Assembly (NCBI RefSeq): GCF_001429545.1
Contig: NZ_LMSP01000003.1
Span: forward strand, 193,990 to 250,785
Length of the DNA stretch: 56,796 bases
From: Paenibacillus sp. Soil787
GTDB taxonomy: Bacteria > Bacillota > Bacilli > Paenibacillales > NBRC-103111
Direction: 5' to 3'
Part shown: positions 17,736-27,237 of the stretch, one piece after another
How the letters are laid out: each line of letters opens with the position of its first letter
Numbering within the stretch: the stretch's first letter is position 1
The notes under the pieces: generated by a model
What the model was told of the DNA's origin: nothing
Databases searched by the model: none
The model's input: the letters and a program-made list of their open reading frames with translations, nothing else
Position numbers and translations under genes: made by a program

Positions 17736-17781
17736 GATATTAAAAAATTTGTCGAAATATTACTGAAACGATGACAACATA

Positions 17782-17809
17782 ATACTATACGAGATATAAA
17801 TTATTTCAA
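17782..17809 (-). promoter_or_regulatory. Predicted sigma-A promoter of the riboswitch/pectate lyase unit
   Basis: TTGAAA (17804-17809) and TAGTAT (17782-17787) separated by 16 nt on the minus strand. Transcription would begin about 40 nt before the aptamer and give a leader of about 320 nt. Confidence 0.5.
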
Positions 17810-18120
17810 ATAGACCTTTTTTCCTGTTTCTGACACCTTAACTCAATTCTTTATCCCTAGACGATTGAAAATGACGAATAGAAACGGGACTTTAGAAGCA
17901 AAATTGTCCGCCGAACCGGGTGCAGGCAGGAGCATATGGGCAGAAATTTCACGAGAGCGTCAAAACCGTCTGAATAATCTATGATCGTTCCGACAATTTG
18001 CATCCGCCGATATACCATACGATCTGTGAAAGGCTGTATCCATGAATCAACTCCAAATTACCGAACATAAGCGGTTAATAGATTTAATTTTATCTCCCAC
18101 TGCATCCATGTTTGTAATTT
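17810..18120. other. Intergenic stretch, probably decayed coding sequence
   Basis: No ribosome site or open frame of useful length. The minus strand has short protein-like patches (for example FTDRMVYRRMQIVGTIIDYSD near 17970-18040) without recognisable family, adjoining the pseudogene at 18121. Confidence 0.4.
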
Positions 18121-18438
18121 TTACTCGCTGAATGAAATGTTTGTCGTATAATCGTTGATGTCGAAGTTTCCCTTCTCCGAATTCAAAACTAATTCCCCAT
18201 TGATCCGAAGATTGATGAAGCGAACGCCTTCCACAGACCGTTCGGCATCAAAGCCGTGTATGCGATTCGGGTTCGTATTCGCACCGTTATAGATTATGTT
18301 CGGAATGTAATGTTTTCAATCCGTTTGCCTGACACGGGATTATACTTGCCACAAGCCTCCTGGCGTACGTACGCTAACCGAAAAATCTTCCCGACCGATT
18401 GCACCTACTTGTGCTTTGTATACGACTAAACTATTCAT
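18121..18438 (-). pseudogene. Internally deleted remnant of a beta-helix carbohydrate-active enzyme gene
   Basis: A good ribosome site (AAGGAGG) and ATG 18438 open a frame MNSLVVYKAQVGAIGREDF...TPGGLWQ. After ~33 codons this jumps to what looks like a protein C-terminus: YNPVSGKRIENITF, then after a one-base shift NIIYNGANTNPNRIHGFDAE, VEGVRFINLRINGELVLN and a stop after NISFSE. The end is typical of parallel beta-helix proteins such as GH28-like enzymes. The middle, several hundred codons in a full-length gene, is missing, and a stop and frameshift lie at or near the junction. The exact family is uncertain. Confidence 0.65.
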
Positions 18439-18695
18439 GATGTCCTCCTTGGCGTGTTACTGAATTGTAATAATGGTCTATTTTCGTATCATAGAGAATA
18501 TAAGCATTTTTCCATTGTAAAATCATTCAATTAAGATAATTACACTCCAGTCTATGATCTTTCCCTTACGATGGCAGGAATGCCACCCTCCGAAATTGTG
18601 AGCTGCTTTTTCATGACTTTCTGTTAAAGTTGCTTGCGACTTACCTATTTCCATCATGCTCCTTATTTTAAATTAGAGGGATGATTCATTGAAAC

Positions 18696-18725
18696 CGGGA
18701 GGACGGCATTAAAGCCTTCCTCCCG
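18696..18725 (-). terminator. Probable terminator after the large lyase gene
   Basis: CGGGAGGA (18696-18703) and TCCTCCCG (18718-18725) form a perfect 8-bp stem, with further pairing inside the loop, 15 nt after the stop codon. The downstream T-tract on the minus strand is weak. Confidence 0.6.
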
Positions 18726-18739
18726 AAACAAGGTACATT

Positions 18740-21700
18740 TTAGTTATTGCTTGATTGATCATGCGGCACAGTGACGGTTACAGAAGTAACCGTTTTGTTG
18801 CCCGCTTTGTCGGTTGCCGTATACGTGATGGTATAGATGCATGATTTTTCTGCACGCAAGCTAAATGAAGTGGTAGCTGTACCGAAATTGGCCTGAATGT
18901 CGCTTTGACTGCTATTCGGTTGATTGCTCGTGATGGACGTTAACACCACAGATTCAACGCCCGATGTAGCATCACTCGAATTCAGCGTGGCATTGACCGT
19001 CACCATTTTATGATCTGCCGGCCAAATCGACGTTTTATCTAATTGAACGGTTAATGTTGGCGCCGTCTTGTCAACCTTAAACTCAACGGTTTTGAGCTGT
19101 TCGATATTGCCGGCTTGATCCTTGCTGCGGTAACCGAACTTATAAGTTCCTTCACCGAAAGCAGGAATGGAACCGGTGTAGGTGATCCAAGCACCGTCAT
19201 TCACTTGGTATTCGGTTGTCACTGCTCCTCCGTATACATTAGCGCTTACGGTTAAGCTTACTGTAACATCCGTCGTGTACCAGCTGTTCTTGCCGTTAGG
19301 CGCAGCAGGACTTAACGTTGCGGCTGTTACAGGGGCAATTTTATAAATGTTGCTTACTGTAATGCTGGTTATATTGGAGACGTTGCCTACGGCATCTGTT
19401 CCTCTTGCAAACAAAGTATCATTATCGGAAACGACGACTGGGGTGGTGTATGCTGTCCAAGTGCCGCTGTCGCCCACTTTGTATTCCTTCACCGCTGCGT
19501 CAGCCGGATAGCTGATTGTTACGGTAACGCCTTGGTTGGTCGGCGCTGTGGTATCTGCAGATAATTTTGCATCCACCGGTGCAATATGATCGATGTTGCT
19601 GACCACATAATTAGTTACATTCGAGACATTGCCCGCTGCATCTGATCCTCTTGCATACAATGTGTCGTTTGCAGTAACAACCACTGGAGCACCGTATGCT
19701 GTCCAAGTGCCATTTGCGCCCAGTTTGTATTCTTTCACCGCAACATCATCTGGATAGCTGATCGTTACGGTCACGTCGGCGTTAGTCGGCGCTGTAATAT
19801 CTGCTGACAACGTTGCATCTGCAGGTGCAATTTTATCGATATTGCTAACCAAATAGCTCGCAATATTCGAGACGTTGCCCGCTGCATCCGTTCCTCTGGC
19901 ATACACCGTGTCGTTTGTGGAAACAACGACTGGAGCCGTGTACAATGTCCAAGTACCGCTGTCGCCCACTTTGTATTCCTTCACCGCTGCGTCAGCCGGA
20001 TAGCTGATCGTTACACTAACATCGCTATTGGTCGGTAATGTAGTATCTGCGGCAAAGGTTGCGTCTGACGGAGCCGTCTTATCAATATTTACTGTGTTCG
20101 TTTGAGCGGTCGTCGTATTTATCAATCGATAATTGAGCGTATAGGCGCCGTCCTGCTCCAATGTGATCGGAGATGAATAGGAATGCCATGCTGCTTCTCC
20201 GTTCAGGTTGTATTCCGTCCCATAGGTCGATAACGTGACGGTAACCGGAACCGTGTACCATCCGTTCAACCCATTGGGCGCGGCGGGATTCACGGATGCA
20301 GAAAGCAGATAGATCAAGCCTTCCAGCGCCGTGTTCAGGCTGGCGGACGCCGCATCGATCTCTGCCTGAGTTGCATTTGCATTCACCGATACGCTCGTCG
20401 CCGCCGTTACGGCTGTCTGAAGAGCGGCGTAGCTTTCTGCCGTATATTGCTTAGAGCTAATGGCTGCCGCTTTGCTGAGCAGAAGCGTGAGCAGCGTCTT
20501 ATCCTTCACCTTTTGATAAAGCTGGAGTTCCGCAACATTCGCGTTTCCGGTTGTTGTGTAATAGCGGAAATAAAGGAACTCCGTGTTGTTGGTGATAGCA
20601 GCCGTATACCATTGCGCTGTGTTGATGTTGTTAATCGTATACAGATTGACGAAGTTCGTTCCATCGTTGGAGCCTTGAAGAATCGCTCCGTTCATCCGGC
20701 TTACATTAGTCGTTCTCGGATAAAATTTGACGCTGCCGATCGCCTGCTTGTTTGTTCCAAAATCGACAAGTATCCAGCTTGGATTCGATGTCGTATCAGT
20801 CGATGTGTTTGTATCGCCATCGAACGCGCGCCATCCGTTCTGTTGCGTTGTGCCTGTGCCAGGCCATTGATTCGTTGAAGCATTGACCATCGATTGTGTA
20901 ACTGCTATTTGGTCCGCAATAAGCGTGCTTGTCGATACCAGCAGCCCTTCCGCTTGCTTCAGATCAAGTGCCAACTGCATCTTGTCAGCTCCCGGCTGGC
21001 TCAATGCCGCCTTAATCCGATCTACTTCCTGTTGGTACAGGTAGTAGCTAGCCCGAGTATAGCCGTCTGGGGTAAGCACTTTGGAATCAACATTGAAGTC
21101 ATAATTACCATAAAATTCAACTTCTGCTACGTCGCCACTCCAAGCGGCGCTATTATACAGTTTTAAATACCGGTAATTATTTTGATTTAAAATTTTATCA
21201 ATTCTTATATCGGTCCAAGTATTATCCTTTGCTCCTGTAACAGCTAGAGTAAGGTTTGTCCAACTTACATTATCGTTGGAGCCTTGAACAATGAGTCCAT
21301 TCATTCTTCCACTATACGATACTCCATTGGACGGCGCTCTTGGCATAAGCTTGATTTCGTTCAGCTTAACAGCCGAGCCTGCTCCGAAGTCAACGGTATA
21401 ATAGGAACCGGTGGCGGTATTCAGGTCACCATAAGTGGTCATATTGCCATCAAACAACAAATAGCCTACCTGAGCTGCTGTCAAACCACCCGATCCCGTA
21501 CTCGTCCACTGTTTATCCGAAGCTGTAACGGCAGCCAGTGCTGAGACATTGATTTTTGGCGCTGTTGCCTTTCCTGTTACTACAGTATTTATAGTTCCCG
21601 TATCCGCTGTTGTACCATCTGCTGTCTTTTTGATTGTAAATACGAATGACACCACTGTGTCTATTGCAGGTTGTGTAATTGTTCCATCTGTTGCAACAAT

Positions 21701-24700
21701 TCCTGCAGGTGTTGCTGATTTTAACGCTATTATATAGCCATTTGGAACTATTGGCAGTGTAATGCTTGTTGCACCCTTTACAGGCGCTTCCATACTAGTT
21801 ATTTTAGATGCAAGTGTTGCAGGAGTTGAAACGTAATCGCCATAAAATTCAACTTCTGCTACGTTGCCGCTCCAAGCGGTGCTATTATACAGCCTCAAGT
21901 AACGGTAGTTATTATGATCTAACATTTGACTAGCTTGTATGTCGGACCATGTGTCAGCTTGTGCTCCTGTAACAGCTTTAGTAAGGTCTGTCCAACTTAC
22001 ATTATCATTGGAGCCTTGAACAATAAGTCCATTCATTCTTTCAGGATGCGATGCCCTTGGCATTAGCACAACTTCACTCAACTTTACAGCTGCGCCTGCT
22101 CCAAAGTCTACCGTGTAATAGGAACCTGAGGAGGTATTCAAGTCGCCGAAAGTAGCCGTATTGCCATCGAACAGCAAATTACCTACCTGATCAGCCGACA
22201 AACCGTTGCCAGGCCACTGGGCATCCGAAGCTTTAACTGTAGCCAGCATGGGGACATTGATGAATGTTGACCCATCAACAAGGAACAGCTTGGAGCCATC
22301 GGTTGTCAAATACGTGGTGTCTCCATTCGTTCCGTCATTCTTTTGGTAGTCGATTGTAAATTTAACCGGACCTGTTTGTACAGTTCCATTCAAGGATGCC
22401 GTGGCCGTCCAGTTGATATTGTCTATTGTGGTGACAGTCGCATCTACGCCTTGAATTTTGACCTTTACATTTTGGATAGCTTCTTTTGCTTTAATCGCCA
22501 ATTTTGCCGTATTGCCTGTGGAAATCTTGCCACTGACGCTCTGATCTGAACCAAGGGAAACGGATTCAAGCTTGTTGCCAATCTCATGACGTTCTCCATA
22601 AATTCTAAATTCGCCCAATTCAAGCATATTTTGAACAGAATTATGAATAATATCAGGCTGTGGATCAATCAATTGGATTTTAATAAATCGGTATTGCGCA
22701 TTTTTGTACGCATCGTCGACGGCTATCGTTGATATGGCATTGGTAAACGATGCTTCTCCCGGAGTTAGCCGTGTCCAATTTTCATTATCATTGGACCCGT
22801 ATACCACGGAACCCGCCGCGCGATCCACAAAATTCATTCTACTTTGTATACCAAAAGCACTTGCTGACACTTTATAATTAATCCCAAAATCCAAGATATG
22901 GAACAAGTTCGAATATCCCGACCTAAAGCCCGTAAAAGTATCATTATCATTATCCACTAGAGCTGAAATCCCGGTGCCAAAGGTGGATGTAACAATATTG
23001 GAATAGTCCATGCTTCCGTCAAATGTTAATAAAGGCGTCAATAATTGAAGACCTTCGGTTGCACTCCTTAAGGTTAACAATTGTTGAGAGAAGGCTTCAT
23101 CGGTCGCAACCGCAATCTGACCCACTGTATCATCATACACCGCTTTAAAATGATTCAGCGTCGCAGTCACGTAGCTTGCGTTTGAATTATAGGATGCAAT
23201 CGCTGCTTGCACGGCAGAAGCCCGGTCACTGGCTACGACAATTTTGACAGTTTTGGTTGAAATCGTCGTACCGTCAGAAGCTTGGGCGACAAAAGAATAC
23301 GTGCCGGCTTGTGTTGGCTGCCAAGAAAATGCTCCGGTAGTCGCATTAAACACAGCACCTTGCGGCATATTCTGAATATCATAAGCAACGACATCCGTGC
23401 TGCTTGAATCCGTGGCGGAAAAATCCAAATTCATAGGCGCCCCGACAAAGCTAAATGTATTCAAATCCGAATTTCCTGCTTTAAAAGCCGGAGGTGTCAG
23501 TTGTTTGCCCGCTTTTATATTCATGTGATCAATGTCAACCGTCGTGCCTTCTCCTTTTACGTTCATATATAGGAGACTGTAATTCCCATCAATTTGAATA
23601 ACTTGGCTAATGTTGTATGTCACATATTTCCACTGCCCCTTCGTGTCAGGAAGCGCCATCTTAAAGTAAGGGGTTGAATTTAATCCTTTAGTTAACTCTA
23701 ATGTTGAGGCACCGTTGGTGCGAATCTTTAATCCAATAATGGGATTCGCCGCAGGATCGGCATAGGCCATATTCTGCACGACAATTTTACTACCCGCTGC
23801 CGTAGACTTAATCTCCACGTAGGAGGTATCTCCTTCTTGCATGGTTGCGGCATTGTTATCGAATGACGTATACCGCTGTTCGATTTCTACCAACGCATCA
23901 CTTGTTTGCTCCTTGGGAAGATACTTTGCCCCCTCAGACTCAACCGCCTGCGGCAAATAGAGCCAGAAGTCTCCGCCGCCATCCACGTTATTCCAGTTTT
24001 GTACAAGACCTCCGCCGAAGTAATAATTGGATGGAAGCCTCTTTGTAAACGCTTCATAATAGTATGGCGCCTTCTCCGCTACATTGATCCCTTTCACATA
24101 CGTGTAATAGTAGTAAAGGTCCCAAAAATTAGCGGTCATCATTCTTCCCCTATAAGCGTTTGATATAGCGCTATAGATGCCTCTTACCGTTCCATCAGGA
24201 GAGATTGCGTAAGGAACTGGCGTCCATGTCGTGTCATAACCGAGCATGAACTTCCAAAAATAGTTCGCGGCCGCTAAAATGCGATCATTCAAAAACTCAT
24301 ACGGACTTACTGCATTGTCCGTAGTGGATACGGTGCCATCCACCGGATCGACTTTGGTTCCTTGGGCAAGAAGCAATCGCGATATGATGGCCGCATTCGT
24401 TAAGTCACCGCCGCCATGCGCTTGGTCTCTGCCCATTTCCACATGTTGAACATACGGGTTATCCAATTGTTCCCCTGTATCCGCATTGGTATCGACCAAT
24501 CGGAACAATCGCTTAACCGATCCATTGAAGCCTTGATCTACAGCTGTTTTATTAACGGTAGACCACTCGACAGCCTCGTTATATCGATCTCTGTTATCGG
24601 TAAAGATATAACCGGCTATGGCTCCGAGCAGCGGATAATTATGCTGGTTCATAAAATGGTTGTTATCATGCAGAAAGGTTTCGATTACCGGAGTAATCAG

Positions 24701-25342
24701 GTTATTCGTAAAATTAGCCGTATCTTGATCCGTCCAAGCAAGTTCTGCTGTTTGATAACTTGAATATCTCAAAATTTCTGCCGCAGTTACCATCCGATTG
24801 AGCGGCATTGCCGAATGAATATGCGCATCGGTATAAAACGCGTATTTCGCAGGATCCATCTGCTCCCAAATACGGATAATATGCATGGCATTAGCCCGAT
24901 ATGTCTCATCGCCGGTTATATAATACATCAGCGCCTGTGTATAAGCTTTCAAACCATCATCTATAAATTTCGGTTCAAAGCATTGACAGTTAAACGCATC
25001 GATGGCCGGCTTCGATGGATCTGTAGAACTCTGATTGCTGGATGTAACCGTTTTCGAAGCAGCATAAGATTGAGTCATTGCCTGATAATTGGAATACCAA
25101 GGTTCTTTTTGTGCCTGTACCTCCGCTCTCATCGTTTCCAGTGTGGCTTTGGTTAATCCGACCCCCGGGTGGGTGAAACCGCCCGTGATCGTTTCATTAA
25201 TTTGGACTTGATAGCCTGTGCTGACGGTCGCAGCCGAAGCCGCACCAATCGGCATAAGCGTTGCAAGCATACTCACTAATGCAACTACCGCAAGAAAACG
25301 TTTCCATAGATCTCCGAAATGAAGTGAATTTTTACGCATCAT
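18740..25342 (-). CDS. Giant secreted multidomain polysaccharide lyase (alginate-lyase-type catalytic domain, several F5/8C/CBM32 domains)
   Basis: 2200 residues. A signal peptide (about 1-38, ending AASA) precedes an alpha/alpha-toroid domain of alginate-lyase type (about 60-470), with candidate active-site segments NNHFMNQHNYPLLG (about 227-240) and GRDQAHGGGDL (about 303-313). Next come a carbohydrate-binding-like beta domain (about 490-610), an Ig/He_PIG domain (about 617-705) and a divergent discoidin-like domain (about 777-930). F5/8C (CBM32) domains lie at about 1028-1170, 1266-1414 and 1480-1610, a FIVAR helix domain at about 1611-1680, then Ig-like repeats to the C-terminus. No SLH or sortase anchor is seen. 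It probably cleaves a uronate-containing polymer at the cell exterior. ATG 25339 may be the true start. It follows the locus 2 transporter. Confidence 0.88.
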   Translation of the reverse strand: MMRKNSLHFGDLWKRFLAVVALVSMLATLMPIGAASAATVSTGYQVQINETITGGFTHPGVGLTKATLETMRAEVQAQKEPWYSNYQAMTQSYAASKTVTSSNQSSTDPSKPAIDAFNCQCFEPKFIDDGLKAYTQALMYYITGDETYRANAMHIIRIWEQMDPAKYAFYTDAHIHSAMPLNRMVTAAEILRYSSYQTAELAWTDQDTANFTNNLITPVIETFLHDNNHFMNQHNYPLLGAIAGYIFTDNRDRYNEAVEWSTVNKTAVDQGFNGSVKRLFRLVDTNADTGEQLDNPYVQHVEMGRDQAHGGGDLTNAAIISRLLLAQGTKVDPVDGTVSTTDNAVSPYEFLNDRILAAANYFWKFMLGYDTTWTPVPYAISPDGTVRGIYSAISNAYRGRMMTANFWDLYYYYTYVKGINVAEKAPYYYEAFTKRLPSNYYFGGGLVQNWNNVDGGGDFWLYLPQAVESEGAKYLPKEQTSDALVEIEQRYTSFDNNAATMQEGDTSYVEIKSTAAGSKIVVQNMAYADPAANPIIGLKIRTNGASTLELTKGLNSTPYFKMALPDTKGQWKYVTYNISQVIQIDGNYSLLYMNVKGEGTTVDIDHMNIKAGKQLTPPAFKAGNSDLNTFSFVGAPMNLDFSATDSSSTDVVAYDIQNMPQGAVFNATTGAFSWQPTQAGTYSFVAQASDGTTISTKTVKIVVASDRASAVQAAIASYNSNASYVTATLNHFKAVYDDTVGQIAVATDEAFSQQLLTLRSATEGLQLLTPLLTFDGSMDYSNIVTSTFGTGISALVDNDNDTFTGFRSGYSNLFHILDFGINYKVSASAFGIQSRMNFVDRAAGSVVYGSNDNENWTRLTPGEASFTNAISTIAVDDAYKNAQYRFIKIQLIDPQPDIIHNSVQNMLELGEFRIYGERHEIGNKLESVSLGSDQSVSGKISTGNTAKLAIKAKEAIQNVKVKIQGVDATVTTIDNINWTATASLNGTVQTGPVKFTIDYQKNDGTNGDTTYLTTDGSKLFLVDGSTFINVPMLATVKASDAQWPGNGLSADQVGNLLFDGNTATFGDLNTSSGSYYTVDFGAGAAVKLSEVVLMPRASHPERMNGLIVQGSNDNVSWTDLTKAVTGAQADTWSDIQASQMLDHNNYRYLRLYNSTAWSGNVAEVEFYGDYVSTPATLASKITSMEAPVKGATSITLPIVPNGYIIALKSATPAGIVATDGTITQPAIDTVVSFVFTIKKTADGTTADTGTINTVVTGKATAPKINVSALAAVTASDKQWTSTGSGGLTAAQVGYLLFDGNMTTYGDLNTATGSYYTVDFGAGSAVKLNEIKLMPRAPSNGVSYSGRMNGLIVQGSNDNVSWTNLTLAVTGAKDNTWTDIRIDKILNQNNYRYLKLYNSAAWSGDVAEVEFYGNYDFNVDSKVLTPDGYTRASYYLYQQEVDRIKAALSQPGADKMQLALDLKQAEGLLVSTSTLIADQIAVTQSMVNASTNQWPGTGTTQQNGWRAFDGDTNTSTDTTSNPSWILVDFGTNKQAIGSVKFYPRTTNVSRMNGAILQGSNDGTNFVNLYTINNINTAQWYTAAITNNTEFLYFRYYTTTGNANVAELQLYQKVKDKTLLTLLLSKAAAISSKQYTAESYAALQTAVTAATSVSVNANATQAEIDAASASLNTALEGLIYLLSASVNPAAPNGLNGWYTVPVTVTLSTYGTEYNLNGEAAWHSYSSPITLEQDGAYTLNYRLINTTTAQTNTVNIDKTAPSDATFAADTTLPTNSDVSVTISYPADAAVKEYKVGDSGTWTLYTAPVVVSTNDTVYARGTDAAGNVSNIASYLVSNIDKIAPADATLSADITAPTNADVTVTISYPDDVAVKEYKLGANGTWTAYGAPVVVTANDTLYARGSDAAGNVSNVTNYVVSNIDHIAPVDAKLSADTTAPTNQGVTVTISYPADAAVKEYKVGDSGTWTAYTTPVVVSDNDTLFARGTDAVGNVSNITSITVSNIYKIAPVTAATLSPAAPNGKNSWYTTDVTVSLTVSANVYGGAVTTEYQVNDGAWITYTGSIPAFGEGTYKFGYRSKDQAGNIEQLKTVEFKVDKTAPTLTVQLDKTSIWPADHKMVTVNATLNSSDATSGVESVVLTSITSNQPNSSQSDIQANFGTATTSFSLRAEKSCIYTITYTATDKAGNKTVTSVTVTVPHDQSSNN
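19340..20075 (-). repeat. Three tandem 82-codon Ig-like repeats in the large lyase gene
   Basis: Three successive units of about 246 bp, each encoding APxDAxxxADxTxPTN, VTISYP and a DAAGNVSN core, near 20075-19830, 19830-19585 and 19585-19340. Nucleotide similarity is high, so unequal crossing-over could change copy number. Confidence 0.85.
21105..22260 (-). repeat. Duplicated F5/8C (CBM32) domain segments in the large lyase gene
   Basis: The segments near 21105-21540 and 21838-22255 encode nearly the same domain (VDFGAG, RMNGLIVQGSNDNVSW, AEVEFYG) with long stretches of close DNA identity. This indicates a recent internal duplication. Confidence 0.85.
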
Positions 25343-25484
25343 GTGTCTCCCCTCTTAAGCAATAGTCTCCCGGCATTTGCCGTGGGCTCTATACGTTTTT
25401 TAATATCGTTATGTTTTTACTTAAAAAAATTCTGTAAGGATCATATGTGCTGTCGCGATGCGCAAGGTGTTTTCTATTTAAAAC

Positions 25485-25523
25485 AGCCGGCGAAGGCAAA
25501 ATGGATTTGTCCTAACGCCGGCT
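25485..25523 (-). terminator. Terminator after the locus 2 binding-protein gene
   Basis: AGCCGGCG (25485-25492) and CGCCGGCT (25516-25523) form a perfect 8-bp stem followed by GTTTTAAA on the minus strand. It separates the transporter unit from the lyase gene at 25342. Confidence 0.75.
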
Positions 25524-25538
25524 TTGTTGCCAACCTGC

Positions 25539-27164
25539 TTATTTGCCGCCTGCGTCAAGATAAGCTTGAACTTGCTTCAGCAATTCAGCCCGAATTTTCT
25601 CAAGACCAAGCGAGCGAAGCTCTTTGTTAACTTCAGCCGCATTTTGTTTCCAATTCGGATCTAGACCTGATACTACAATTCCTTTTAATACATCGTATTT
25701 CGGCTGTACTTTCGCCATTTCGGTTTTTACCGGCTCTGAGTTGAATGTAAAGCCTCTGAGCGCTAATGAGTAATATGATTCGTTTTTGGATTGGTAAGCT
25801 ATATATTTGAGCACTTCCGCTTCATTCTCGCTGTTGACGCGGGACAACGAAGGGTTCCAACTCAATTCATACCCCGGAAACACATAGTTCTTGGAGTTTG
25901 CCGTACCCTTATACTTGCCGTCGCCGTCTTTGGTCCAATGCTCGCCTTCGATGCCGAGCTCAAACAGATCATGGTTGTCTGGATTGCTATAGAGCCAATC
26001 GAGATACTTCATGGTACGATCGATATTTTTGGAATTCTTCGGTACGACAAGGAAGTTCCATGCTTTGTGGTCCGTTCCGATAGCGCCGGGCTTCATATCG
26101 CGGGCGGCATCGTTATAAACGAAAATTTCCATCTCTGCTTTAGGATCAACCTTCTTCCATTCGGCAAGTTTTTTCGCAGCATTGGAAAGGTTGCCTTCAT
26201 CAGAAGCCGATACCACACCGGCAGCTGCTGCTCCAGCAGCTGCTGCCCCGGCATCTTTTGGAAGGTATTGTCTAAATTCTACCCGTTTGTCCAAATAATT
26301 GTAAAAATAGTCTGGATTGTTGAACGGAGCAGGGAGCTTGGCATAATCCTCATTTGGATCGCCGATCGTCGTGGCACCAAGCACTTTTTTCCCATCTTGG
26401 GACAAGACAATATTAAACGGAGTACTTGTTCCGCCTACATCGTAAGGGTTCGAACGGAAATTGGTCTGTTTGTCCTTAAAGTTCTGGAACACTCTGTACC
26501 AACCGTCTCGCCCGCCAGGATATGGTACCATTTTCGGATCGTTTTCCTTGACTTTGTCATAATAAACCTTCAGGTCGTCATAGCTTTGAATCGGTTTCAA
26601 TCCATATTTCTCGCGAAGATCTTTGCGGATGAAGACCGCTTCGATATCAGAGAATGCATTGGTGATCGGAACCCCATAAATATGCCCGTTAACTTTGTTG
26701 GATTCGAGGAATTCAGGAGTGAACGCTTTCTTCAAACCAGGATAGGCATCATTATTGAAATATTGGTCTAATTCCTGATAATAGCCTTGACTGATGTTAG
26801 GCACCATGTTCGCCCATGGGGCATCGAACATCAAGTCGACATCTTCACCTGCTGTCATTTTCAATTTCATTTTCGTTTTGTACTGTTCAAACACATCGAA
26901 TGAGATATCCAGCTTGGTATTGAGGGTGTCTTTGGTCCGTTTCTCGAACTCGGCAAGAACCTTGTCCATATCGGCCGGTTTTTCTCCGAAGAGCATCACC
27001 TTTAGCGTACCTGGATCTGGGGTCTTGCTTGCAGCGGCAGTCGGAGCTGCGCTGCTGGCGGTGCTGCTTGGAGAACTTTCGCCCGATTTGCTGCACGCCG
27101 CGACAACCGTTGTCATCATGGTCGCAAGAAGCAGCAGAGACACACTTTTGAGCTTACGTTTCAT
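25539..27164 (-). CDS. Extracellular solute-binding lipoprotein, LplA type (locus 2, second copy)
   Basis: 541 residues. The signal peptide has a lipobox (VVAAC, cysteine about residue 24), a Ser/Ala-rich tether and a large family-1 solute-binding domain. It is a clear paralogue of the protein at 29350-30972: both share IYGVPI/IYSIPI, DLREKYGL, SYDDLK, DRTM, FPGYEL and a C-terminal NEELRSLGLEQIRAELxxQxQxYLD block. An insertion rich in Ala/Gly (DAGAAAAGAAAAG, about 290-303) distinguishes it. It follows the two permeases by 73 nt, has its own ribosome site (GGGAGG) and is the last gene before a terminator. Having two binding proteins implies that more than one oligosaccharide is delivered to the same permease pair. 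Confidence 0.93.
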   Translation of the reverse strand: MKRKLKSVSLLLLATMMTTVVAACSKSGESSPSSTASSAAPTAAASKTPDPGTLKVMLFGEKPADMDKVLAEFEKRTKDTLNTKLDISFDVFEQYKTKMKLKMTAGEDVDLMFDAPWANMVPNISQGYYQELDQYFNNDAYPGLKKAFTPEFLESNKVNGHIYGVPITNAFSDIEAVFIRKDLREKYGLKPIQSYDDLKVYYDKVKENDPKMVPYPGGRDGWYRVFQNFKDKQTNFRSNPYDVGGTSTPFNIVLSQDGKKVLGATTIGDPNEDYAKLPAPFNNPDYFYNYLDKRVEFRQYLPKDAGAAAAGAAAAGVVSASDEGNLSNAAKKLAEWKKVDPKAEMEIFVYNDAARDMKPGAIGTDHKAWNFLVVPKNSKNIDRTMKYLDWLYSNPDNHDLFELGIEGEHWTKDGDGKYKGTANSKNYVFPGYELSWNPSLSRVNSENEAEVLKYIAYQSKNESYYSLALRGFTFNSEPVKTEMAKVQPKYDVLKGIVVSGLDPNWKQNAAEVNKELRSLGLEKIRAELLKQVQAYLDAGGK

Positions 27165-27237
27165 TTCTGTTTTCCTCCCTTATATTGCTTGCATGTTATA
27201 TACTAAACCGCCCTTCGACGGGTTCAGCCGAACAAAA

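Noticed and set aside
17586..17774. 62-codon plus-strand frame
   Set aside because: It is antisense to the riboswitch and leader terminator, has no ribosome site, and its composition follows the RNA structure.
25791..26771. 326-codon plus-strand frame
   Set aside because: It is a shadow of the locus 2 binding-protein gene on the opposite strand; no ribosome site or recognisable domain.
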